From positions 496,001 to 560,000 of the forward strand of contig JAWRVZ010000239.1 in the NCBI GenBank assembly GCA_037043235.1: DNA of 64,000 nucleotides, written 5' to 3'. This DNA is from Rhodeus uyekii (taxonomy: Eukaryota; Chordata; Actinopteri; Cypriniformes; Acheilognathidae). The translations under genes were made by a program, and so were the position numbers. Numbering within the stretch: the first letter of the stretch is position 1; each line of letters begins with the position of its first letter. Below the pieces are notes generated by a model. It searched no databases and was not told where the DNA came from. It worked only from the letters and a program-made list of their open reading frames with translations. Shown one piece after another: positions 9,262 to 18,365 of the stretch.

Positions 9262-9835
9262 ATTTCGATGTAATAGACTACTCGTGCAGCTGAGTTCTGT
9301 ATGTACTGCAAGCGCGTAATAGACTTTGCAGGTCGGTCAATAAAATAGTCAGCATTACAATGATCAACCCTAGAGGTGACAAATGCATGGACAAGTCTTT
9401 CTGCATCAGATGTGAAAGAAAAGGCCTAATCCTGACAATATTCCTGAGATGAAAAAATGCAGATTTTAATATGCCCTTGATATGTACATCCAGTGTCAAA
9501 TAAGAATCAAAAATGGAAGATGGAAGAATTACATTATGATCAAGGTACAAAATGAAATTTCTGACTGTAGGGGTACCAACAAGAAGGACCTCAGATTTAG
9601 TACCATTCAATTTAAGAAAATTGTGGTGCATCCATAATTGAATTTCTTGCAAAGAGTCAGAAAGTGTTGCCGAGAAACCAGTGATATTAGTTTTCATACT
9701 AATATAGACTTGGGTATAATAAGCATAAAAGTGGAATCCCAAACCATGCTTTCTAATAATCTGCCCTTGATGAAGCAGGTCATCACTTTTAACAGTATGC
9801 GAAACATTTCTTTGATCCAACAATTTTTTGTTTGT
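9262..9835 (-). pseudogene. LINE reverse-transcriptase fragment (L2/CR1-like), dead
   Basis: A 181-residue frame starts at the RT palm: IIRKHGLGFHFYAYYTQVYI. The same place in the LINE at 34-36 kb reads FHCYADDTQLY, so the two catalytic aspartates are both tyrosine here. The thumb-like region follows with FHLRNIVRIRPFLS. No 5' part is present. It abuts the F2 LTR at 9261. Confidence 0.75.
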
Positions 9836-9843
9836 TTCGATGT

Positions 9844-9886
<43 letters not shown>

Positions 9887-10634
9887 ATGACCTCCCCATA
9901 TTTCTGGAAAAATCAGTTATTTTACTGTCAGAGCCAGTCTTAGGTCTCTTTAATCACATGTGCACAGTGCATTTGAAGGTTGAATCTTCCATTTTTCTTC
10001 ATGATGATAGTCTTTCATTGACTGCCTGTGTTGTGTCTAATGTGACACTACTGCACTTAATTGACTTAATTAGGTGGTCTCTAGAGAACAACTGTGTGTG
10101 CAAATAATGGCTTTGTGAAGTTCTGATTAACATCTCAGATCATGACTCTCATTAACACACACACTTACACTTAACCAGATGGAGACACACACTTCCAGCA
10201 CTGAATTTAGTTACCCACCACAACCATATACACAAAATCACGAAACTATATGTTTCCCATAGTATTTTGTTTCCTTATAGCAATCATAATTTACTGTATA
10301 TAGTAATGGAATGGTATTCTGTTTAATTTTAGTGGATAAATCTTTTCCTGGAACATTTTAATATTGGTTTTCTGTTGAAAATATACCAACCCATTTCAAA
10401 TCGAGTACACATATTGATGTTTAATTCGGAATAATTTACAGCAAAATGGCCCCTGTGTCACATCTAACAGTAACAGTGTTTCGTGTGTAGTGCTTATTAT
10501 GTAGTGTCATTGTTCAACTTTTTAGCAACAATTTTCTGTTGGTACAAAATATCCCTATTAAACATTGTTTTAAAAGAAAGCGTTAACAATAGATGTTGAG
10601 AGAACACAGATTAACAAGCGACACAGATAGTGCT
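9836..10634. other. Intron-like DNA with a TG microsatellite
   Basis: A (TG)n run of ~17 units lies at 9848-9882. The rest is AT-rich unique sequence up to the left end of the DIRS element; no gene is seen. Confidence 0.7.
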
Positions 10635-10657
10635 GTTCCCTGTCAAGGGAACTCAAC

Positions 10658-10803
10658 ACTGCGTCGACAACGCAAATGGAAACGCATTAGTGTAATTGTC
10701 TCTTGAAGCGCAATTGAAACCAGGTGTGCGAGTGCACGTAGCCGAGTGTGACGTCATGAGCCAGGAGTATAACTGCACGCAGCAGACTAGCAGCCTCAGC
10801 TTA
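10658..10803 (+). repeat. DIRS left inverted terminal repeat
   Basis: 146 bp, reverse-complement of 15708-15853 with one mismatch seen (GAAACC against GAAGCC). It includes a cAMP-response-type palindrome TGACGTCA at 10749-10756 and a TATA-like AGTATAAC about 20 bp later, so it is a plausible promoter. Confidence 0.93.
10749..10776 (+). promoter_or_regulatory. Candidate DIRS promoter: CRE palindrome plus TATA-like box
   Basis: TGACGTCA at 10749-10756 is followed by GAGTATAACTGC at about 10765-10776. The first ORF starts ~115 bp downstream. Use as a promoter is inferred. Confidence 0.4.
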
Positions 10804-10888
10804 GTGTCTTCAACAGCGCTCGAAGCTAACGTGTGTTTGAGTTGCTCTGCTGGCTGTAAGTCGATATATTTCACTTACCTCTGAAGAA

Positions 10889-12361
10889 ATGGCGGATTCA
10901 CAGTCTTTCAGGCGTTGTGTCACTCCTTGCCCGCGTTTTATCACGGGTAAGGACACACACGCTCTCTGTGTGTTTTGTTTGGGCGAGGCTCATGCACGCT
11001 CAGCGCTCGAGGGCACTGAGTGTGCAGAGTGTTTGCAGCTGCCGCTGCGCACTCTTCGCTCACGCCTGGCAGTCTTCGAGGGGACTGCTCAGGCTCGCGT
11101 TCCTCGTGGGTCTGGTCCCGCTGCAGCTGAGGCTCAGCGACGGCTGCACTCATGGGGATCGCAGCTGGATTTAGCAGCGGGGTCGGAGACGGGCGAGCCC
11201 TTTTCTCCTCCCTTACCTGCTGAATCCGCGCTCACTCAGGATTCGGAAGCGCACCATGCGGTGATTACTTCCGACCTGGGTGATGACGCTCTGCTGAACC
11301 TCTCTAGTTCCGAGGAATTAGAGGTGGACGTAGTCAGCATTGATGTGGATGAAGCTGAACCGCCATCAGCTTCACCCGCGTTTGAGGAGCTGCTTGAGGT
11401 TGTCACTCGGGCAACGGCGAGGCTCGGTCTCGAGTGGCCAGCTGAGCCCAGGGACGCTCGTCCTAAGAGTCGGTTAGACGAGCGTTACCTGCCTGCTCGA
11501 GTGCAACCTCAGCGTCGGGGTTTGCCGTTTTTCCCGGACCTCCACACCGAGGTGTCGAGGTCTTGGAAGCGGCCCGCCTCCCATAGGGTGCATAGCAGCG
11601 TCTCTGCTAACTATGCTACCATTATGGGAGCCAAAGAGCGCGGCTATGGGGCGATGCCTAGAGTGGAGGAGGCGCTGGCTAACTACCTCGCCCCCCATTC
11701 ATCGCCACCCCTTAAAACCCCGACGCTGCCCACCAAACCCCTCCGGGTTACTTCCACCATGGTGGGCAGAGCATACTCCGCGGCTGGTCAGGCTGCAGCG
11801 TGTTTGCATACGTCTTCACTGCTGCAGGCCTACCAGGCGGAGCTGCTCGCAGACCTCGATGAGGGCGGGGGAATCGGCCCTGAGGCAGTAGCCGAGCTGC
11901 GCAGGGCCACCGATCTTTCTCTGAGGGCTGCTAGGGAAACGGCCGGTTCTATCGGTCGCTCCATGGCAGCCCTGGTGGCCACAGAGAGACATCTCTGGCT
12001 TAACCTGACTTCTCTCAGAGAAAAAGATAAGAATGTTCTCATCGACGCTCCTCTTACGCCTCCTGGTCTCTTCGGCGACGCTGTCAAGATGGCCGTCGAG
12101 AGATTTCAGGAGGCTGCTAAGCAGGAAGTAGCGTTTCGGAAGATTCTTCCCCGCCGCTCTCGGGCAGCTGGGCCTGCGAGCCAGCCGCAGCCCAGCAGCA
12201 GCTCCTCGCACCGCGCTGCTCAGCGGCAGAGTGTGGCTTCTCGCCAGCCTCCCCAGTCGGGTGGCGGCGCTGGTCGCCGCACTCAGCCGCAGCCCTCTGG
12301 CAGAAGGACAGATCTGAGGGCTGTCCTTCAGGCCAAGAAGGCTAAGAGCAAGAGGCCCTGA
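10889..12361 (+). CDS. DIRS ORF1, Gag-like protein
   Basis: 490 residues. An N-terminal Cys/His cluster at about residues 10-55 (CVTPCPRF, HALCVFCLGEAHAR, CAECL) looks like a zinc-binding module. An acidic region (~120-165) follows, then a conserved-looking middle with RSWKRPASHR and LTPPGLFGDAV, and a basic Ser/Arg/Gln-rich C-terminus ending KKAKSKRP. Teleost DIRS Gag proteins have this plan; it is known that LAP2alpha derives from a domesticated DIRS-like Gag, so database hits to LAP2 are expected. ORF2 starts 43 bp after its stop. It probably packages element RNA. The frame is uninterrupted. Confidence 0.85.
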   Translation: MADSQSFRRCVTPCPRFITGKDTHALCVFCLGEAHARSALEGTECAECLQLPLRTLRSRLAVFEGTAQARVPRGSGPAAAEAQRRLHSWGSQLDLAAGSETGEPFSPPLPAESALTQDSEAHHAVITSDLGDDALLNLSSSEELEVDVVSIDVDEAEPPSASPAFEELLEVVTRATARLGLEWPAEPRDARPKSRLDERYLPARVQPQRRGLPFFPDLHTEVSRSWKRPASHRVHSSVSANYATIMGAKERGYGAMPRVEEALANYLAPHSSPPLKTPTLPTKPLRVTSTMVGRAYSAAGQAAACLHTSSLLQAYQAELLADLDEGGGIGPEAVAELRRATDLSLRAARETAGSIGRSMAALVATERHLWLNLTSLREKDKNVLIDAPLTPPGLFGDAVKMAVERFQEAAKQEVAFRKILPRRSRAAGPASQPQPSSSSSHRAAQRQSVASRQPPQSGGGAGRRTQPQPSGRRTDLRAVLQAKKAKSKRP

Positions 12362-12404
12362 CACATTCTGGTCGCGGCCTCGCAGCGCTGGTCCTCCTCG
12401 AGGG

Positions 12405-14132
12405 GTGGACCAGTGCACGCCAAGCGCGGTGTACGGCTCGGGGTCTCGAGGGACCCGGGCCGTGCTCTACGCAGGCAGTTTTGTCCAGTCACGCTCCTCT
12501 CGGGCCGTGCTGGGCAGGTTGCCCCCTCTGAGGAGGGTCCTAGAGCATCCGCCCCGGCGGCTCTCTGGTTTCGGCCGGGGCCCCGGGGTGGCAAAATATT
12601 TATGTCCAGAGGTCGGTCTCGAGAGACTGATACCCTTAGTAGATTTCCTGGCGGCGTGGCAGCGCCTCCCAGGTATCTCTCGATGGGTCCTGCGTACCGT
12701 ATCAGAAGGATACGCTGTTCAGTTCCGGGTTCATCCTCCCGGCTTCGCGGGTGTGTTACCAACAGTGGTGAACCCCGAGCAGGCTCTGGTCATGGAACAA
12801 GAAGTAGACTCACTGCTGAGGAAAGAGGCCATAGAATATGTACCCCTCTCAGCCAGAGAATCAGGTTTCTACAGCCGGTACTTCATAGTTCCCAAGAAGG
12901 GTGGAGGCTTACGCCCTATCTTAGATCTTCGCACTCTGAACGATTCTGTCAGGCGACTGAAATTCAGAATGTTAACTCTGAAGCAGATCGTAGCTCAAAT
13001 CAGGTCCGAGGACTGGTTTGTCTCGATAGATCTCAAAGACGCGTATTTCCATGTCTCCATCCTTCCTCAGCATCGGAAGTTCCTCAGATTCGCCTTCGGG
13101 GGGAAGGCTTATCAGTATCGGGTTCTTCCGTTCGGCCTGGCTTTGTCTCCTCGCACTTTCACCAAGTGCGTGGATGCAGCTCTAGCTCCGCTCCGATCCC
13201 GAGGGATCCGGATCTTGAATTACATCGACGACTGGCTCATTTTGGCCCAGTCTCGAGATTTGGCGGTTCAGCATCGAGATGTCGTTCTCGCGCATATGAA
13301 GGAGCTCGGGCTGAGACTAAACGCCCAAAAGAGTGTACTCTGGCCGAGGCAGAGCACTACTTTCCTAGGCGTTGTATGGGATTCTGTGTCAATGTCAGCA
13401 CGGCTTTCCCCCGTGCGCATTACATCAATCCTATCTTCAGTCAACGACATAAAGCTAGGCCAGCTGGTCACTGTCAGACATTTCCAGAGAGTTCTGGGGC
13501 TCATGGCAGCAGCCTCTTGCGTGATACCGCTAGGTTTGCTTCACATGAGACGTCTACAGTGGTGGCTCAAGACCAGGGGGTTTTCCCCGAGGGGGAACCC
13601 TTCCCGCCTGATCAAGGTTTCAAGGCGCTGCCTGCGAGCTTTGAGTCAGTGGAAGAATCCCTGGTTTCTTGCCCAAGGACCCGTACTGGGACCAGTCTGT
13701 CACCGCGTGATGCTGTCGACAGACGCCTCCCGCTCGGGTTGGGGGGCGGTCCTGAGGGACCGCTCAGCTCAAGGTTTATGGAACGAGGCCTGCCTCTCTC
13801 TGCATATCAATGCGTTAGAGATGTTGGCAGTTTGGAAGGCGCTTCAAGCCTTTCTCCCAGACCTCCGGGGCCACCATGTGTTAGTCCAGTCCGACAACAT
13901 GGCGGTGGTATCCTACATAAACCATCAGGGGGGTCTCCGCTCCCTTCGGCTTTCCAAGCTGGCCGGGCGGATCCTCCTCTGGGCTCGGAACAAACTTTGC
14001 TCCCTTCGGGCAGTTTATATTCCGGGATCCCAGAACACGGAAGCAGACTTCCTGTCGAGGCAGGGGCCGAGGCCCGGGGAATGGATGCTCCACACCGAGG
14101 TGATGGAGCAGATATGGGAGAAATTCGGTTGA
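12405..14132 (+). CDS. DIRS ORF2, reverse transcriptase and RNase H
   Basis: 575 residues. The RT domain runs from about residue 150 to 330: SRYFIVPKKGGGLRPILDLR, SIDLKDAYFHV, VLPFGLALSPRTFTK and the catalytic YIDD at residues 273-276. RNase H begins near residue 437 (STDASRSGWGAVL), with LEMLAVWKAL, VQSDNMAVVSYINHQGG and the late acidic TEADFLSR. It ends at a TGA at 14130-14132, but the same frame stays open to 14507 with sequence that normally continues the protein, so the stop looks premature. It copies element RNA into DNA. The YR frame overlaps it on another phase. Confidence 0.92.
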   Translation: MDQCTPSAVYGSGSRGTRAVLYAGSFVQSRSSRAVLGRLPPLRRVLEHPPRRLSGFGRGPGVAKYLCPEVGLERLIPLVDFLAAWQRLPGISRWVLRTVSEGYAVQFRVHPPGFAGVLPTVVNPEQALVMEQEVDSLLRKEAIEYVPLSARESGFYSRYFIVPKKGGGLRPILDLRTLNDSVRRLKFRMLTLKQIVAQIRSEDWFVSIDLKDAYFHVSILPQHRKFLRFAFGGKAYQYRVLPFGLALSPRTFTKCVDAALAPLRSRGIRILNYIDDWLILAQSRDLAVQHRDVVLAHMKELGLRLNAQKSVLWPRQSTTFLGVVWDSVSMSARLSPVRITSILSSVNDIKLGQLVTVRHFQRVLGLMAAASCVIPLGLLHMRRLQWWLKTRGFSPRGNPSRLIKVSRRCLRALSQWKNPWFLAQGPVLGPVCHRVMLSTDASRSGWGAVLRDRSAQGLWNEACLSLHINALEMLAVWKALQAFLPDLRGHHVLVQSDNMAVVSYINHQGGLRSLRLSKLAGRILLWARNKLCSLRAVYIPGSQNTEADFLSRQGPRPGEWMLHTEVMEQIWEKFG

Positions 14133-14507
14133 GCCCAGGTGGACCTCTTTGCGTCCCACGAGACGACCCACTGCCCTCTGTGGTACTCCCTCTCTCCTCC
14201 AGCTCCGTTGGGACTGGACGCAATGCAACAGGAGTGGCCGAGGCTACCCCTGTACGCCTTTCCCCCAGTAGCTCTGCTCCCGGGGGTTCTAGAGAAAGTT
14301 CGCCAGGACAGGGTCCGTCTCACCTTAGTTGCCCCGCGGTGGCCGGGCAGGGTGTGGTTCTCGGACTTGGTGTCCCTCCTAGACGGCACTCCTTGGAGGA
14401 TTCCCGTCAGAGTGGACCTTCTGTCTCAGGCTCAGGGCAGGATCCTTCATCCTCGCCCGGAACTGTGGAATCTGTGGGTCTGGCCTCTGAGGGGGCCCGA
14501 CTCATAG
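14133..14507 (+). pseudogene. DIRS ORF2 C-terminal domain, cut off by one stop codon
   Basis: In phase with ORF2 after TGA at 14130-14132, it reads AQVDLFASHETTHCPLW, then LPLYAFPPVALLPGVL and PRWPGRVWFSDLV. The VDLFAS...C..W segment is the usual region after RNase H in DIRS polyproteins, in the position of the methyltransferase-like domain. The stop lies in GGTTGAGCC; a CpG-type C-to-T change would account for it (inference). Whether it is read through is unknown. Confidence 0.8.
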
Positions 14508-15505
14508 ACTCGGGTCTCTCGACTGAGGTCGTTGAGACCATTCTCCACTCTAGAGCCCCATCCACGAGGAAACTCTATGCTCGGAAGTGGGCTTTCTTCA
14601 CTTCCTGGTGCGGTGACAAACCTGTAGACCCAGTGACCTGCCAGGTCGGTATCGTCCTGGAGTTCTTACAGGAGAGGTTCGCCGCCGGGCTGTCCCCCTC
14701 CACGCTTAAGGTGTACGTGGCTGCCATCGCGGCCTACCACGTACCCCCGAGTGGTATACCTCTGGGTCGGGACCCCCTAGTAGTTCGTTTCCTCCGTGGC
14801 ACTCTCAGGCTGAGGCCTGCGGTACGCTCCCGGGTTCCTTCCTGGGACCTGTCCCTGGTACTCCAGGCCTTGTCCCAGGAACCCTTTGAGCCGCTTGAGG
14901 ACATCTCAGAGAAATTTCTCACTCTTAAAACGGTGTTCCTCCTAGCCATTTCCTCATTCAAGAGGGTTGGTGACCTTCAGGCCCTGTCAGTGGCCCCCTC
15001 CTGTCTGGAGTTTGCTCCTGGTCTGGCGAAAGCCTTTCTCTCTCCCAGACCAGGGTATGTTCCGAAGGTCCTTTCGAGCCCAGCTCGTCACATTGTACTG
15101 CAGGCCTTATGTCCTCCCCCCTTTGATGATCATGACCAGGAGTTCAAGAGCAAGGTCTGTCCAGTGCGAGCACTGGACGCCTACGTCCGCAGAGCGGCCC
15201 CATGGCGTAGGTCGGACCAACTCTTTGTATGCTTCGGGGCTCCTAAGGGAGCTCCAGCATCTAAACCTACTTTAAGCAGGTGGATAGTCGAGACTATCTC
15301 ACTAGCTTATGAACTGGCGGGTCAGCAGTGTCCTCTGCATGTCCGCGCCCATTCTACTCGGAGCATGGCTACCTCTAAAGCTTTTTGCGCAGGGGCTCCC
15401 CTTGCCGATATTTGTGATGCGGCTGGCTGGTCCTCACCGCATACCTTTATTAGGTTCTACCAGTTAGACCTTAACCCCGCTTTGGGAACCTTGGCCCTTT
15501 CGTAG
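14460..15505 (+). CDS. DIRS tyrosine recombinase (integrase)
   Basis: The frame is open from 12413, but the upstream part overlaps ORF2 out of phase and looks non-coding; recombinase-like sequence starts around 14460-14510, so this start is approximate. An N-terminal SAM-like core-binding part is HSRAPSTRKLYARKWAFF...LSPSTLKVYVAAIAAYH. Catalytic features are the first Arg in SSFKRVGDLQAL (~14963), the H-x-x-R box HSTRS (~15350) and the nucleophile Tyr in FIRFYQLD (15458-15460). All key residues appear present. The enzyme would insert the circular DNA at GTT. It ends with a stop ~55 bp before the internal complementary region. Confidence 0.9.
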
Positions 15506-15562
15506 TGAGCTACGTTAGCTTGGCGTACTCCGTTCGCTGAGGCAGCGTGGGTATTCTCGTTC

Positions 15563-15662
15563 CCATTTGCGTTGTCGACGCAGTGTTGAGTTCCCTTGAC
15601 AGGGAACGTCTCAGGTTACTTACGTAACCCTAGTTCCCTTAGAGGGAACGAGACACTGCGTC
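15563..15662. repeat. DIRS internal complementary region
   Basis: 15563-15607 is the reverse complement of the left end (from 10635), and 15605-15662 is the reverse complement of the right end (to 15903). They meet at AAC (15605-15607). It is the template that allows the two ends to be joined into a circle. Confidence 0.93.
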
Positions 15663-15707
15663 TCGTAGCCTCAGCTCCATCGCATGCCGGCTGTTTCAGA
15701 CACTAGT

Positions 15708-15853
15708 TAAGCTGAGGCTGCTAGTCTGCTGCGTGCAGTTATACTCCTGGCTCATGACGTCACACTCGGCTACGTGCACTCGCACACCTGGCTTCAATTG
15801 CGCTTCAAGAGACAATTACACTAATGCGTTTCCATTTGCGTTGTCGACGCAGT
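15708..15853 (-). repeat. DIRS right inverted terminal repeat
   Basis: 146 bp, inverted match to 10658-10803 with one mismatch. It includes the second TGACGTCA (15755-15762). The unique right extension with GTTACGTAAGTAACC follows to the element end. Confidence 0.93.
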
Positions 15854-15903
15854 GTCTCGTTCCCTCTAAGGGAACTAGGGTTACGTAAGTAACCTGAGAC
15901 GTT

Positions 15904-17020
15904 TTATTGCCATAAAATGTTAAAACAGCAAGACTTTGTATTTTACACCATTACTGAAAATGTAACCCAACAATTTTGCTTTGCACAGATGTAAGACATT
16001 CTTTATCATCTAAATGTAGATTCTTATTTATTCAGATAGATTTTTTTTTATATGAAATATTATGAAAAATGCAATGCATACGCCCCAGTCAGCATAAATA
16101 TCACAAAGTAAACTAAAAGCAAAAGTTTTACTGACTATTTGGATCGCTCTAATTTGACTATGTGATGAGAAACCGATGAAGAGAGATAGGAACTGGCAAA
16201 AAGTTTTTCTTTTTTAAGTGGATAATTCCCGCTCAAAAATTTGACCAACAACTTTTGCCAAATAACTTCCCTTAATTGTGGGAAAAATCACAGTAATGCA
16301 TGACATTGAGTGGCTTATTGTGATTTTGCAGTTCTTGCCATCACTGAGGAGAAAAGTAAGCACAGAGTCACAACTAGATAGTTTTGGATGCATCTCAGCT
16401 GGCTCCTATGAAGTGCACTAATTGAGTTTTCACTGGCAGAGAGTTTGACTTTCACTCATGGCTAATATCTTTGGAAGAGTTGATCTGTCCAACCTTCATT
16501 GTGTTTGTGAATTGTAACTTTTAGTTTACTGCTTCTGAAATACCCAAAACAAAAGCACCTTAACATTTAACCCTCATCCTTCCCTCACACAAATCCTTCC
16601 CACATGGGAAATAATGACCCGAAGCACTAAAATAATGTTTTTCTTTTCTTTTCTTTTTGTCCAGAAAGCTTCTAATTTCTAGTTTCTAATGTATTTTTTA
16701 TAGATTATTTTTGTTTTATTTACCTTAAGAATACTAGACTTTTAAGTGTATTGATCGCATTTTTTCAATTTAAATTCAAAATAACTCAGTATTTCATGCA
16801 TGTCCATGTAATTTTAGCTCAAAATATTTCATGTTGTGTCTCTTCCGACCTCCTGTGGAAAATAAAATATATACAGGCCATTTTATTCCACTAGATAGCC
16901 TATATCGAGCAAATAAACTCTCCCATAGGCTGAAAAGACAGCTTGATTCAGATTGGATCCTTCAGTATGCACTCTGGTATCTATTTAGACATAATACAAT
17001 AATTTTGGGAACTCAGATTG
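15904..17020. other. Intron-like non-coding DNA
   Basis: AT-rich, with no exon seen. Bases 16140-16560 are the least simple and could hold conserved non-coding sequence, but nothing in the single sequence proves it. Confidence 0.6.
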
Positions 17021-17210
17021 TGACAGTACTCTCCTCTCCCGGAAGGCACGTCATCGAGCCTTAAACATCCACAGGGGTGGGAGTGTGGGGACCCTGGAGG
17101 CTGACGAGGAGAGACACATCGGGATGAGAGGCCTCCAGGGTGGTGCTGACAGTTCAAGGGGCCAGGAAGGTGCCGTCAGCTCAGGGGACCAATTTTTCTC
17201 ATATTTACTT
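17021..17210 (-). mobile_element. LTR-element 3' internal fragment
   Basis: GTGACAGTACTCTCCTCTCCCGGAAGGCACG resembles the reverse complement of the GC-rich CGCCTACCGGAAGG PPT/LTR boundary of element B near 8405. The following GC-rich stretch (GGGACCCTGGAGG) differs from its AT-rich surroundings. Confidence 0.45.
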
Positions 17211-17666
17211 AAGATACATGTACAATTTACTTACATTATCTGAATTTCCTGCTAACAATGACTTAATTGCTGATCGCTTTCACTATGAGTGTTAGGGTTG
17301 ACACTCAAAATTTGTTTGGCATTAAGCTACTTTGCACGTACAAATTTACATGCCATTGTAATTAATTAGGCAAAAGGGGAAAGCCTCTTAGCTGCCATGA
17401 TATGCATGACTTAACTGATTCTGACTTTTCCACAGCCACGTCTGCTTAATAAGCTTAATATGCTTGTGCATAAATGTGTTGCGTTTGTGGCTAGCTCACT
17501 GGCACACTTGTCTGTCTGCCACATCACAGAACACTCATTTATTTATATAGTATTACAATTTCAAAGCAAAGATAAACAAAGCAGTAAACTGAAAGCAGTA
17601 AACTGAAAATGTTCAATCAGTATTCATTTCAGTTATATTCAAATAATTTCACTTGTGTTTTAAACA

Positions 17667-18258
17667 TAAGGCCCGTTTCATACTAGAACGGATTTGGCTC
17701 CTACTTTTTCTGTGGCCATGTTATGCAGATTAGAGCTTTCACACTGTACCCTTCAAAAAAGAAATAGAATTATATTCACGCCCGATGCATGAATCACTGA
17801 CGGAGCGCGTCCAAACACGCACGCTTCGCGAACGTTCCACGAACAAGCACTTTCAGAATCCACATTGTCAGTGGAATGAACGTGATACGTGCGCCACGGT
17901 GCGCGGTTCATGAGTGATATGAAGGTGGGGCGTCAGTGGACGTGCGCGCTTTCGAACCAGTTCCAACGCATAAGCACTGACGGCCGACGCATGTCCTGCG
18001 CATGTCACGCATACTCAACGCATAAACTACACACTCCGACTCATGAATAACGCACAGTGTGCGTCGGAAAATTTTTGAACCGTTCAAAACTCAAAATCAC
18101 GCACAAACCACCTTCGAAGCACATCCACTTACAATCACTGACGGTCCTCGTTCGTTCCACCGACGAATGACGCATATAACGCACACGCCGCGCAGAAACG
18201 AAAATCTGTGCGTAATTTGTGCGTGATTCATGCGTTTTCGCTGTGTGACTGGGCCTAA
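17667..18258. mobile_element. Harbinger-type MITE
   Basis: The ends read GGCCCGTTTC and ...GACTGGGCC. The flanking 3-bp TAA lies at 17667-17669 and 18256-18258, as expected of PIF/Harbinger (TWA duplication). The interior is CpG-rich, with many inverted CGTCAGTG/CACTGACG words, and has no ORF. Confidence 0.7.
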
Positions 18259-18365
18259 AGTTCTTGAGTTATTTACCTCGCATTAATGGAATCATTAATG
18301 GAATGTCTTCATTCAAGCAAATTCAAGAACACACATGAAATCCAGATGCGGGATTTATCATGTGA

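Larger units (their letters stand above)
10635..15903 (+). mobile_element. DIRS-type tyrosine-recombinase retrotransposon, structurally complete
   Basis: Inverted terminal repeats (10658-10803 and 15708-15853) flank gag-like, RT-RNase H and tyrosine recombinase reading frames. An internal complementary region at 15563-15662 is complementary to the left start and the right end joined together. GTT lies at both genome junctions (10635-10637 and 15901-15903) and once, as AAC, at the fused point of the internal region (15605-15607). This is the DIRS arrangement, in which a circular intermediate is thought to recombine into GTT without long target duplication. One in-frame stop is the only clear break found. 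The ~5.27-kb size fits the group. Confidence 0.95.

Noticed and set aside
12413..14459. Upstream part of the 1,030-codon frame that contains the recombinase
   Set aside because: It overlaps the RT-RNase H frame out of phase and has no recognisable domain; only the last ~340 codons look like a tyrosine recombinase.
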